The notes below the pieces were generated by a model. The model made no database searches. It was not told the origin of the DNA and saw nothing but the letters and a program-made list of their open reading frames with translations. From Lewinella sp041392765 (GTDB lineage Bacteria; Bacteroidota; Bacteroidia; Chitinophagales; Saprospiraceae), in contig JAWKLL010000029.1 in NCBI GenBank assembly GCA_041392765.1, positions 1 through 64,000 on the forward strand: a stretch of 64,000 nucleotides of DNA, read 5' to 3'. Position 1 is the first letter of the stretch. The number at the start of each line of letters is the position of its first letter. The position numbers and the translations under genes were made by a program. Shown piece after piece: positions 20,548 through 31,767 of the stretch.

Positions 20548-21925
20548 TTGGCAAAAGTTAAAACAGTTTTTTTCTGTTCCTCTTGTGGAGCGGAATCCAT
20601 CAAATGGGAAGGTCAGTGTCGGCAATGCGGTGAGTGGAACACGCTGGTAGAAGAAAAAATAGCCAAAACCAACCCGTTGGAACAGGAAACCCAGCAGTGG
20701 CGCAAAGAGAGCAAACGCACAGGCCCTATGCCCGTAGCATTGCCCGAAATCGTAGCAGGTGACCTGCCCCGCCTACACAGCTCCGATGAGGAACTCAATC
20801 GGGTATTGGGAGGCGGTATTGTACCAGGCTCCATCGTCCTTTTTGGTGGCCAACCAGGGATTGGCAAATCGACGCTCTTGCTTCAACTCGCTTTAGGGCT
20901 ACGCGGCAAAGTGCTATATGTAAGCGGTGAGGAAAGTGAGCAACAAATAAAAATGCGAGCAGAACGCTTAGGCGGCAATATGGAGCAGTGTTACATCCTG
21001 ACGGAAACGAACACCCACAAAAATACTTCGCCACGCTTTAGACTTGACGCCCCACCTCATCATCGCCGACTCTATCCAAACCCTCTCCTCTCCCAACGTG
21101 GAAAGCATGCCGGGTACGGTGAGTCAGGTGCGTGAGTGTGCCGCCGAATTGCAGCGTTTTGCCAAAGAAACCAACATCCCTGTATTCCTTATTGGGCATA
21201 TCACGAAAGAAGGTAGCATTGCCGGGCCCAAGTTATTGGAGCACATCGTGGATACTGTTCTCCAATTTGAAGGCGACAGAAACTACGCCTACCGCATCCT
21301 GCGCACACTGAAAAACCGCTTTGGCTCCACGGATGAAATGGGCATTTACGAAATGCAAGCCCAAGGGTTGCGGCAAGTAGCCAACCCTTCGGAACTATTG
21401 CTATCTCAAAAGGACGAAGAACTTTCCGGCAGTGCCATCGCCGCCACCATGGAAGGTATGCGCCCCATGCTGATCGAGGTGCAGGCATTGGTAAGTACGG
21501 CAGTGTACGGCACCCCCCAACGCACCGCCACCGGCTTCGACCTCAGAAGATTGAGTATGCTGCTAGCAGTTTTGGAAAAAAGAGCGGGTTTTACCCTCGG
21601 GCAATCGGATGTTTTCCTCAATATCGCGGGCGGTATTCGCGTGGAGGATCCCGCCATTGATCTGGCGATCGTGGCTTCCGTCATGTCCAGTTACGAAGAC
21701 GTGGCCATCCCTACCGATGTGTGCTTTGCAGGCGAAGTAGGGCTATCGGGAGAAATCAGAGCCGTCAACCGCATCGAGCAGCGCATACAGGAAGCAGATC
21801 GTTTAGGATTCAAAGAAATCTTCATCTCCAAATACAATACCAAGGGGTTGGACACCGCCCGTTTTGGTATCAAAGTATATACCATTGGTAAGCTGGAGGA
21901 ACTGTACCAAGCACTTTTTGCTTAG
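20548..21925 (+). CDS. radA: DNA repair protein RadA (Sms), one frameshift
   Basis: The TTG start at 20548 is followed by a C4 zinc finger (Cys 10, 13, 24, 27), the Walker A motif GGQPGIGKST (about residues 98-107), LYVSGEES, the frame change near 21020, HLIIADSIQTL (Walker B region), the RadA-specific KNRFGSTDEMG motif and a Lon-like C-terminal domain (DVFLNIAGGIRVEDPAIDLAIV). About 459 residues, the usual length. RadA is a RecA-like ATPase that drives branch migration of recombination intermediates. The frameshift lies between highly conserved segments, in a gene expected to be intact, so a sequencing indel is likely. Confidence 0.95.
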
Positions 21926-21966
21926 GGACACCGCTACAAAATTTACAAATACAACTTTTCTAAAAA

Positions 21967-23523
21967 ATGAAGACCTACTACTTACTCTTATTACTATTGC
22001 TGGGAATCGGCACAAAGGCCGCATGGGCGCAACAAGCAGGCCAAAAAATCGACTTAGACATTCAAGCGACCACTACTTGGAGCGATTACGAAAAAAATTA
22101 TGATACTCCCATCGGTATGGGCTATCTAAACGGGAAGTATTTTTCAGCCGGTCTCAATGAAAACGGTTTTGTCTATACCGTCAAGAACAAGGTTACGATA
22201 AGCCGATACGATTCAGCAACGAAGTTGGAGAAGGAATACGAATTTGAACTCATGCACAAAGACGAACCTGCCACTCCTATCTACTTTTTCACCACTCAAG
22301 ACAAAGCGTATCTCATATATCGTTCTAAGAGTGCTGATAAAATTTGGTATTTCTACGCATGGGAAATTGACCCGACAACTTTGACGCAGGTTGGTGAACC
22401 GATTGAACTATTATCAAAGAAATTACCCAGTTGGAGGAACAAAAAAATCGACCGTAGTGAAGACGGAAAGTACCTTACTCTTACTCTTGTCCATGGAGGC
22501 ACCTTCAATCGCCCCTTGATGGTTCATGTCAGTTGTTTTGATAATAACCTACAATTGCAGTATCAACAAGAAGCCGTATTAGCGCCTGATGTCCGAGACA
22601 TAAACATAAATAGCTTACAATTAGATGAATCGGGGGGGGTAACAATATCTTTGTTTATAAATAAATCGACTGCAAACAGCTATAAAAAAAGCAAGGCTGC
22701 TTATCTGTATTTTTCAGAACATATCGCTTCGCCATACATAGAATATGTAAACTCCTCAAAAGGGCGATATGTGCGAAGTGCAAGTGCTACTACGGATGAT
22801 AACCATTTATTGATGTGTACTGTTTTCGCCAAAAAAAAGGCAACCAAGAATGCAGATTGGTTCACCGTTGTCGAACGCATTCCTAAGCCTGACAAAAACG
22901 ATGGAAAACCCACAGAAATCACGCTACCCATGAATGGTGGTATTGATGATCCTTATGGGGATGACAGGGAATCGATGAGGAGTAATTCATGTCTGAGAAA
23001 ATTTCTTCACTTCAGTTATTGGGATGGATATGGTTATTTGCTGGTGACAGAAGACTTGGTGGTAAATACTTCCAGTGATAATAGATCTACAGATGACCCA
23101 GACAGTCACATATATAACATCATATATCAATACTCTATCGTGCTGACAGCCATGCTTTTGGACGAAAACCTGACGCCCCGCTGGGTAACACACTTTCCTA
23201 AAGACATTTCACCTTCATTGGGAATAGGTAGGTACCTTGTAGAGCAAACACCACAGCATGTGTCTCTTGTGTTCGATGCAGGTAAAAGCGACGGCATGGA
23301 TAACGGTATAGGCATCTTGCGAATGCTCCCAGATGGAGGGTATGATATGGCAGACTTCCAAGAAAAGGAAAGGTCTTTTGAGTGGTTATGGGCCAACAAG
23401 GCTGTAAAATTGGATACAGGCAAGTTCTTGACTCTTTATTCTAAAGGGATACTCATGGGGAAACGCAGCTTAGGAGTATTGAATATCAACTCCACCCCTC
23501 TTCCGGCATCACCGAAGGAATAA
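21967..23523 (+). CDS. exported protein of unknown function, 518 residues
   Basis: The signal peptide (MKTYYLLLLLLLGIGTKAAW, then AQQ) is clear. The mature part is rich in aromatic and charged residues, with repeating strands such as RYDSATKLEKEYEFEL and YLLVTEDLVVNTSSDN. No catalytic motif or named domain is recognised, and there is no T9SS C-terminal tail, so it probably stays in the periplasm or outer membrane; a beta-propeller-like fold is possible but only a guess. The gene is intact, starts 41 bp after radA and may be co-transcribed with it. Confidence 0.7.
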   Translation: MKTYYLLLLLLLGIGTKAAWAQQAGQKIDLDIQATTTWSDYEKNYDTPIGMGYLNGKYFSAGLNENGFVYTVKNKVTISRYDSATKLEKEYEFELMHKDEPATPIYFFTTQDKAYLIYRSKSADKIWYFYAWEIDPTTLTQVGEPIELLSKKLPSWRNKKIDRSEDGKYLTLTLVHGGTFNRPLMVHVSCFDNNLQLQYQQEAVLAPDVRDININSLQLDESGGVTISLFINKSTANSYKKSKAAYLYFSEHIASPYIEYVNSSKGRYVRSASATTDDNHLLMCTVFAKKKATKNADWFTVVERIPKPDKNDGKPTEITLPMNGGIDDPYGDDRESMRSNSCLRKFLHFSYWDGYGYLLVTEDLVVNTSSDNRSTDDPDSHIYNIIYQYSIVLTAMLLDENLTPRWVTHFPKDISPSLGIGRYLVEQTPQHVSLVFDAGKSDGMDNGIGILRMLPDGGYDMADFQEKERSFEWLWANKAVKLDTGKFLTLYSKGILMGKRSLGVLNINSTPLPASPKE

Positions 23524-23541
23524 GAAAAAATTAGATGCGCA

Positions 23542-24477
23542 TTATTTCCTAAATGCCAAGTGAAACAGTGCATCCCCCTGGCTAACGACAGGTGTATTAT
23601 TATGGCCAATGAGGTAGCCGCTGGCGGTGGCATGGATATACTTTATGGGTTTTAGCGACTGCGGGTCGTTGATAAACCCCAGCGGTTCGCCTTTCACCAC
23701 CCAATTGCCGGAGGGTTTCATCCATTGAAAAAGCCCCCCCCTATTGGCGCGTATCCAGGTGGAATGGTTGAAAAAATGCCCCGTTACTTGCTCGAATGGG
23801 GCATCAATCATGCCCTTAAATGACAACAACCGACGAATGCCCGCCAGCGCATGCTGTATGCTGAGTCCATCATAACGGAGGTTTTCGCCTCCCTCAAACA
23901 CCAAGACAGGGATACCGCGTTTATCGGCAGCAGATTTGCGCAGGGATTTTGCAATAACTGGATACGCCAGCCGAACAGGTGCACCAAAAGCCACAGCCAT
24001 CGCTTCGGCATCGGCATGACCGGGTGTGTATCTGATTTGGGGGTAGTTGTAGTTGCCGCGCCCGCCCGTATGCAAATCGACCACAAAATGAACGTGCGGC
24101 AATACTTCCGTAAACAACGCATGGGCTACCCGCGAAGCCAATGACCCCGACTTTGATCCCGGAAACGAGCGGTTGACATCCTTCCCGTCCGGCACTTCGC
24201 GGGAAAAGTTGATGAAACCATAAGAATTCAACAAGGGAATAGCTATGACGGTGCCCGTTTTCAATACGGGTGGGTTCGTTACAAACTCACGGACAATCTC
24301 AATACCATTAATCTCATCCCCGTGCATACCACCAAGCAGCAGCATTACCGGCCCTTGTTCTTTTGCCCTGTGTACGTGGGCAGTGATGTAGATAGAGTTG
24401 CCGCTGGGTAGTTGGCCTACTAATAACTTCACCACTTCCGATTGGCCTGCTTCTACCGTTGTACTACCTATCTTCAT
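23542..24477 (-). CDS. succinylglutamate desuccinylase/aspartoacylase family zinc hydrolase
   Basis: 311 residues of the M14 AstE/AspA family. Zinc-binding motifs are GGMHGDEINGIEIV (HGDE, about residues 49-52) and HFVVDLHTGG with the third ligand His; VFEGGENLRYDG probably carries a substrate or active-site Glu. The C-terminal beta domain (GGLFQWMKPSGNWVVKGEPLG...ASGYLIGHNNTPVVSQGDAL) is typical. It follows the rimK gene with 1 bp between them, so the two form an operon. That pairing suggests it trims or processes glutamate-modified products of the RimK-like ligase rather than acting in arginine catabolism; this is inference. Confidence 0.88.
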   Translation of the reverse strand: MKIGSTTVEAGQSEVVKLLVGQLPSGNSIYITAHVHRAKEQGPVMLLLGGMHGDEINGIEIVREFVTNPPVLKTGTVIAIPLLNSYGFINFSREVPDGKDVNRSFPGSKSGSLASRVAHALFTEVLPHVHFVVDLHTGGRGNYNYPQIRYTPGHADAEAMAVAFGAPVRLAYPVIAKSLRKSAADKRGIPVLVFEGGENLRYDGLSIQHALAGIRRLLSFKGMIDAPFEQVTGHFFNHSTWIRANRGGLFQWMKPSGNWVVKGEPLGFINDPQSLKPIKYIHATASGYLIGHNNTPVVSQGDALFHLAFRK

Positions 24478-24478
24478 A

Positions 24479-25363
24479 TTACCTGTTTTTTTTGAACTTC
24501 CGCTCTAAATGCCGTATGATATGCCCCGCTACGTCCACACCTGTCACCCCCTCAATGCCTTCCAACCCCGGGCTGGCGTTGACTTCCATTACCAAGGGGC
24601 CATGCTGCGACGGTATCAAATCCACGCCCGCTACCTCAATGCCCAGTACCGCTACAACCCTTTCTACCAATAGTTGTTCTTCTTCCTTCAATGCTACTTT
24701 TACCGCCGAAGCTCCCCGATGTAAATTGGAGCGAAACTCACCGGGCAGCGCTTGCCGCCTCATGCTGGCTACTACTTTGCCATCCACCACTAAGGCGCGT
24801 ATATCGGCACCTTCGGCCTCATGGATGAATTCTTGCAGCAAAATACGGTCGTAAACATAGAAATGGTCGTTCAAAATCTGCACCAACTCCCCTAAGTTGC
24901 CCGCCAAGCTAACGCCTTCCCCGTGGGTACTTTCCAACACTTTTACGACAACGGGATACCCCCCCAACATCTCCACGATGGGCGGTAACGACATCGCTTC
25001 GCCCACCATAATCGTGCGTGGCACGGGCAAGTGGTGAGCCGCCAGCAACTGAAGGCTGCGGAGCTTGTCGCGTGCCACTTGCAAAGCCGCTGCGGAAGTA
25101 GGGCTTATTACTCCCATCTGGTCAAATTGATGGATAATAGCCGCCCCCAACCCTGTAACGCTCGCACCAATGCGCGGAATGATAGCATCCAAAGGCGGCA
25201 GTGGCTTGCCGTCGTACAGCACAGTAGGACGATCTGCATCCACCACCAAACTACAGCGGGTATGGTCAATAACGGAAACCCAATGGCCACGAGCACGAGC
25301 TGCCATGTACAGGCTTCGCGTGGAATAGAGTTGGGTACTTCTGGAGAGGATGCCTATATTCAT
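24479..25363 (-). CDS. rimK: RimK-family alpha-L-glutamate ligase (ATP-grasp)
   Basis: 294 residues, intact. The N-terminal domain (MNIGILSRSTQLYSTRSL) and the ATP-grasp signatures are clear: RDKLRSLQLL, VVKVLESTHGEGVSLA (phosphate loop), LLQEFIHEAEGADIRALVVD, GEFRSNLHRGASAVKV and VAGVDLIPSQHGPLVMEVNASPGLEGIE (metal-binding Glu/Asn). RimK adds glutamate residues to the C-terminus of ribosomal protein S6 in Escherichia coli; related ligases make glutamate tails on other acceptors. No S6 gene is nearby. It is the first gene of the pair with the aspartoacylase-like hydrolase. Confidence 0.92.
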   Translation of the reverse strand: MNIGILSRSTQLYSTRSLYMAARARGHWVSVIDHTRCSLVVDADRPTVLYDGKPLPPLDAIIPRIGASVTGLGAAIIHQFDQMGVISPTSAAALQVARDKLRSLQLLAAHHLPVPRTIMVGEAMSLPPIVEMLGGYPVVVKVLESTHGEGVSLAGNLGELVQILNDHFYVYDRILLQEFIHEAEGADIRALVVDGKVVASMRRQALPGEFRSNLHRGASAVKVALKEEEQLLVERVVAVLGIEVAGVDLIPSQHGPLVMEVNASPGLEGIEGVTGVDVAGHIIRHLERKFKKNR

Positions 25364-25503
25364 ATAAAAAAAAGTGGCCGAAAGGTGTCATTTTTGCCGT
25401 TGTTGTGTGCATTTTCGTGACATATAAACAAGTCACTTTCGCACCTTGCCCTTGCATTGCTGGTGATTGTTTGTATCTTCCTGCACAAACGAACCGTTTT
25501 ACT

Positions 25504-26816
<1,313 letters not shown>

Positions 26817-26829
<13 letters not shown>

Positions 26830-27019
26830 CAGCTTACGGCTTACGGCTTACAGCTAACGGCTTACGGCTTACAGCTAACGGCTAACGGCTTACAGCCAAC
26901 AGCCAACAGCCAACAGCCAACAGCTAACAGCCAACAGCTAACGGCTTACAGCTAACAGCCAAAAGCTAACAGCCAAAAGCTAACAGCCAAAAGCCAACGG
27001 CTAACAGCCAACACCCAAC
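26817..27019. repeat. 29-unit heptamer tandem repeat (RGCYWAC)
   Basis: Twenty-nine consecutive 7-bp units of the form (A/G)GC(T/C)(A/T)AC, for example AGCTAAC, GGCTTAC, AGCCAAC and AGCCAAA, with no indel over 203 bp. The first two units contain the last sense codons and the stop of the transporter gene. Confidence 0.95.
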
Positions 27020-27188
27020 AACTCATCTTGCTCGCGTGAGGGGGCTGGAGTGGGTGGTGCGTTAGCGACGCCGCCCGTAGGGCCGTCAGCACGCAAGCAC
27101 CCGACCCTGTGGCGGTGGGTTGAGCGCGTTAGCACAGGGGCACGCCCAAAATAGTTTTCAAAAAGTATACAAACACAACGTACAAATC
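27020..27188. other. GC-rich spacer before the M1 peptidase
   Basis: Non-coding spacer with GC-rich sequence (GCGACGCCGCCCGTAGGGCC). The string AGCACCCGACCC also occurs near 61245, so this is part of a scattered intergenic sequence type. Confidence 0.4.
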
Positions 27189-29140
27189 ATGAAAAAATGG
27201 ATCATTTATTGGCTATTGCTCGGGCTTTGGTGGCAGAGCAACGCTCAGGAAATTTGCAAGGACGGCGCTTGGATAGCGGATATGGAAGCCTCGCAACGCG
27301 GATGGCAACTACAATACCGCGAAAATCCCTTCATGACGAACTACGATTTGCGCTACCACCGATTGGAGTGGGAAGTGGATCCCGCCGTGCGCTACATCAG
27401 CGGCACTGTCACTTCTTGGTTTGTACCCTTGGAGGATAATTTTCAGGAAATGAGCTTCGAGCTGGCGGCCAATATGCAGGTAAACGCCATCACCTACGGA
27501 GGTGCGCCCTTGGAATATGTGCACCACAGCGATGGCCGACTACAAATCTTCTTCCCCAACTCCCTTCCCATGGGGCAGTTGGACAGCTTGGCAGTGGCCT
27601 ATGAAGGCGAACCCGCCACCATCGGATTCGGCTCTTTTTCGGTGAATGGCCAACGGCACTCCCGTTCTGTGGACGCTTTCTCTGAACCTTACGGCGCTCA
27701 AAAGAACGGCACTCTGCAAACAGAGCCTCAACGACAAAATCGATGCCAGGACGTATGTGCTACTCCCAACCCCTACCGCGTGGCCTCCAACGGGCTGCTC
27801 GTAGGCACACACGAGGCCGACGGTGCCACCACCTACCACTGGCAACACCGATACCCCATTCCTGCCTACCTCATCGCCATAGGCGTGACCGACTATGCGG
27901 TGTTCTCCGACTTCATCACCTTCAGCCGATGGGCAAGAAATGGAAATCCTCAACTACGTCTATCCTGAAAGCTTGGCTTCTGCGGAATCGCAACTGGCAG
28001 CAACGTGAGCCATGACCTTCAACACTTTCTTCGGCGACTACCCCTTCAAGGATGAAAAATACGGCCACGCACAGTTTGGGTTCGGCGGCGGCATGAACAC
28101 CAGACCATGAGCTTTGCGTGGGTGGAGCTGTACAGCCTGCAAGCGCACGAACTAGCGCACCAGGTGCGGTTTGGCTAACAAAGTGGACCTGTGGAAGCTG
28201 GGAACACATTCATTCAACGAAGGGTTTATACCTACCTCACGGCCTCACCCGAGTTCTTGGGGTCGGAACAAGCTTGGTACAACTGGAAGCGTAATGCCCT
28301 CAACAGCGTAAACTTCTTCAGCCAGCCCGGCGGCTCCGTTTGGGTGAACGACACCACCTCCGTAAGCCGTATTTTTTCCAGCAGACTGTCCTACAACAAA
28401 GGGGCACTGTTGCTGCACCAACCGCAAAGCCGGCTCATGGCGACGGTACTTCTTCGCAGGTGTACGCGAACACCTGCCACCGAGGGTACAGCCTATGCTC
28501 ATGCCCCTACACCTACCACCTACAAGCCGCCTTGGAGGCCACTCTCCGGGTTGGCATTGGATGAATATTTCCAAGATTATTTCTACGGAGCGGGCTACCC
28601 TCTTGGGAAATAACATGGCTAAGAAAGCACCAACAACATACCCACCGGCCTGTACATAAGTGCCGAACAGACGACCTCCGACCCCTCCGTACCGTTTTTC
28701 GAAATGACGCTGCCCATCAAGGTATTCGGCCAAGGGGCAAGACCCTGCTGCGATTGCCGCATAGTTTTAACGGCCAAGGTTGGAGCATCAACCTACCATT
28801 CGGCGTGGATTCCATCCAGTTCTCGATCCTCGACCTGTGGCTCATTTCCGCCAATAACTACCTTGAGGAGTGGTTTTGGCTGGACAATACGGAAGACCCC
28901 ACAGCCATTGGCGCGGCTTTCTTTCCCCCAATCCAGCCAGCAGCACCCTGCACCTACGCATGCATGCCTCCACCCGCTTGCCCGCCCAAGTGCAGTGCCA
29001 CAACAACCTTCGGACAGTTGGCTGGCGAATGGAGCGTCACCTCACCCAACAGCCATATCGACGTATCGGCGCTACCGCCCGGCAGCTACTTCATCAGCAT
29101 CAACGGCCACACAACGCAGGCCAAAGTAGTCATACAGTAG
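27189..29140 (+). CDS. secreted M1-family metallopeptidase with T9SS type A tail, many frameshifts
   Basis: ATG 27189 gives the signal peptide MKKWIIYWLLLGLWWQSNAQ. The N-terminal M1 domain is readable (RYHRLEWEVDPAVRYISGTV; TPNPYRVASNGLLVG). Near 28145 the catalytic zinc motif HELAHQ is present, and shifted frames just after it contain NKVT and NEGF, the expected partner of HExxH-x18-E. The C-terminal part (VDSIQFSILDLWLISANNY, then SHIDVSALPPGSYFISINGH, ending VVIQ) is a type A T9SS sorting domain. About 650 codons. At least six frame changes occur. M1 enzymes remove N-terminal amino acids; this one would act outside the cell. Confidence 0.82.
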
Positions 29141-30007
29141 TTATGGCGGTGGCGGCTGTCCTGCCGCTGCCCGGCCAGCAGCAGCGGCCACCGGGTCATC
29201 CGTTCGCAAGCTCACTGCTGCCCCTGCCGCTTGCGGGCATCCGCCCGCCAGGCTCACAGCTCCGCTTTTCGCCCTGCCGATAGGAACGAAGATACTATAG
29301 CAAGGTTATTATGGATTAATATCCTACATTCTGCCAAGTGAAAAACGCAAAATGTTCGTTTACGAAGCCTACAAGGTCTTTATGTGTGGACACATCTGGT
29401 CAACTCGTTGGTTAACAAAGATGCGTCTTTGGTAATTACTGTAAATAAACGTTTCTTCATAACTACGCGAGATTGCGTTTTCAAGACTACTTGCGTATTC
29501 TATGCCACCCCTTTCGGGGTTTTATTTGCTCGTATTACAGTTTATTACAATCAGTTCACCCCTTCGGGGTTTGGCTTAAAAAGCCTACATACCCTACTAA
29601 ATAAATCCCGAAGGGATGTCAATATTGTAAAGTTCCATTTGCACTTGCGTTTTTTGCGAAAATTCACGTTCAATATACTCACTCTTCGGGTTAGGGTATG
29701 ACAAACCCACCTAAATCAGGAATGAAGAAAAATCCCGAAGGGATGCAATATTGTAAAGTTCCATCATATCGAACAGCCTTGAACCCCGAAGGGGTGGTAT
29801 AAAGGAGGATGGTCTTTACGCGTTCTGACAAAGAAACACAATGGTTTGCAGTCCTTAACCAATAGTTGCAATTCATTGAAAAAGATTACCTTGTGAAGCG
29901 GCACGCCCGTTTGTGTCCCACACATAAGGCCTACAAAAGGATTCGTAACGGTAGTTATCGGACACGCAAGTTGTTCGATAACTGACAAATATTTAAAACA
30001 AAGCACA
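29141..30007. other. 867-bp non-coding region with hairpin-rich repeat copy 1
   Basis: It begins with GC-rich low-complexity DNA (29141-29280), then holds hairpin-rich repeat copy 1 (listed separately) and an AT-rich stretch before the acyl-CoA dehydrogenase. No gene is supported; the ORFs here are inside the repeat. Confidence 0.5.
29311..29826 (+). repeat. hairpin-rich intergenic repeat, copy 1
   Basis: About 500 bp with alternating short palindromes CCCTTTCGGGG, CCCCTTCGGGG, ATCCCGAAGGGAT (twice) and CCCCGAAGGGG, separated by conserved spacers such as GTATTACAGTTTATTACAAT and AATATTGTAAAGTTCCAT. It starts with TGGATTAATATCCTACAT. Copies 2 (33681-33990) and 3 (35090-35430, inverted) share the order. 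Confidence 0.85.
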
Positions 30008-31205
30008 ATGGATTTCCAATATTCCGAACTAACTCGCCAGCGGATTACCCAACTGATGGATTTCATGGCCACCCATATTTATCCGTTGGAGGCGGCCTAC
30101 AAAGATTCACTCAAGCCCATCCTTAAAGTTTTCCCGCATACGGAGCGCTTGAAGCAATTGGCCAAAGAAGCTGGACTGTGGAATCTTTTCCTGCCCAGCG
30201 AATACGGTGCCTATAGCCCCGGGCTGACCAATGCGGAGTATGCCCCCTTGGCCGAAATCATGGGTAGGGTGCTGTGGGCATCGGAAGTTTTCAACTGTTC
30301 CGCTCCTGACACAGGCAATATGGAAGTGCTGGCTAAATACGGACGATGCCCAACGAGCAACTTTACTGCACCCCCCTGCTGGAGGGAAAGATACGCTCGG
30401 CCTTCCTGATGACGGAACCAGATGTAGCCTCCTCGGATGCTACCAATATAGCCACCTCCATCGAGCGGGATGGCGACAGCTATGTCATCAACGGCAGGAA
30501 GTGGCACCACAGGTGCCATGCACCCCCACTGTAAGTTGTTCATCGTGATGGGCAAAACTGATGCGCAGGCACCGTCATTTGCAGCAAAGGCAGATTACTG
30601 CAAAGTCGGCGGATGCCCCCGGGGTCAGTATTGTACGCCCGCTGGAGGCGTTTGGCTTATTGGATTCTCCGGGTGGTCATGCCGAAGTGAAACTCACCGA
30701 TGTGCGCGTGCCTGCCTCCCACCTGATACTGGGCGAAGGGCGAGGCTTCGAGATTGCGCAAGGGCGCTTAGGCCCCGGACGCATACATCACTGTATGCGT
30801 GTCATAGGTGCCGCCCAGCGCAGCTTGGACCTCATGAAACAACGCGTACAAGAGCGGCAAGCATTTGGGCGCAAACTGGCCGAAATGGGTGGCATCCGCC
30901 GAGACATAGCCCTCTCCCACTGCGAATTGGAGCAAGCGCGACTACTCACTTTAGCCGCCGCCGACAAAATTGACCGCGAAGGGGTAAAAGCTGCCAAGGA
31001 ATGGGTAGCCATGATAAAGATAGTCTGCCCTACCACCGCCCAGTGCGTGATTGACAGAGCCATACAAGCATTTGGCGGCATGGGCGTAGGCCCCGATGTA
31101 CCCCTGTCGGAATTTTGGGTATATGCCCGCACCATCCGCATCGCTGACGGGCCAGATGAAGTTCACATCGAACAGTTAGGAAAAAATCTTCTCAGAGGCC
31201 ATTAA
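30008..31205 (+). CDS. acyl-CoA dehydrogenase (ACAD11-like), frameshifts
   Basis: Reading starts MDFQYSELTRQRITQLMDFM with GLWNLFLPSEYG, LAEIMGRVLWASEVFNC and APDTGNMEVLAKYG, typical of the ACAD10/11 branch. Frame changes near 30345, 30520 and 30600 carry it into FLMTEPDVASSDATN, then ADAPGVSIVRPLEAFG and the long C-terminal frame with ERQAFGRKLAEMGGIR, QAFGGMGVGPDVPLSEF and RIADGPDEVHIEQLGK, the FAD-binding and tetramer contact region. About 399 residues. It oxidises an acyl-CoA at the alpha-beta bond, passing electrons to ETF. The chain length it prefers cannot be told. Confidence 0.86.
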
Positions 31206-31767
31206 ATAGAAAGAGACATCAAAAAAGTACACAACATTTAATACACCTAAAACGCTATTATTACGACTATCTATACTCCTATACACTATACTCCCATACT
31301 CTTACACACTCACCCTACCTACTCAAGAAGCAGGCAACAAATTCCCAAGCAGCGCAATTAATTGCTTAAGCATACCCACATCGGGTGAAGCTGCATCAAC
31401 CACTTCAACCAAATCAGCGGTCAGGACTGTACTCTCTGGAATGACCGTCGAATGAGCCGAGGTAATAGCCAAAAATACATACGCGCACAAACTGCACGCT
31501 GTCAACACGGCCATGCAAAGTCGTAACTGGTGCTGTTTCATGATAAAGTGGTTTTTCTATTCAATAATCCAAAGTACGGTATTTTATCATTTGGAAGCAA
31601 GTACCAATCGACAAAACACTTCAAAACACATATATAAGGACATATTCCAACCGACATTAGTTGCTGCAAAATCAAAAAAAATTACAATCATTTCTCTTTT
31701 CGTGTTAATTCATTGTAACTTGCTGCCAGAATAATAACAATCATCTGTTTCACAAACCAATTCAATT
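31206..31767. other. intergenic region containing one small possible gene
   Basis: Apart from the small minus-strand ORF at 31323-31541 listed separately, this AT-rich DNA shows no feature. A run of TATACTCCTA/CCATACTCTTACAC-like low complexity lies at 31265-31320. Confidence 0.4.
31323..31541 (-). CDS. small exported or membrane-anchored protein (72 residues)
   Basis: MKQHQLRLCMAVLTACSLCA has the shape of a signal peptide or anchor, followed by 50 residues rich in Val, Asp and Leu (TVLTADLVEVVDAASPDVGM). No family is recognised. It stands alone on this strand between two plus-strand genes, and its leader-like start is the only support for it being real. Confidence 0.4.
   Translation of the reverse strand: MKQHQLRLCMAVLTACSLCAYVFLAITSAHSTVIPESTVLTADLVEVVDAASPDVGMLKQLIALLGNLLPAS

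Noticed and set aside
27540..28733. Minus-strand ORFs of 137 and 162 residues opposite the M1 peptidase
   Set aside because: They have no recognisable domain, mirror the GC-rich codon pattern of the peptidase gene, and the plus strand carries clear M1 motifs.
29384..29701. A 105-residue protein (and similar ones near 33575-33930 and 35073-35333)
   Set aside because: These ORFs lie entirely within the hairpin-rich repeats and follow the repeat sequence, so they are not credible genes.
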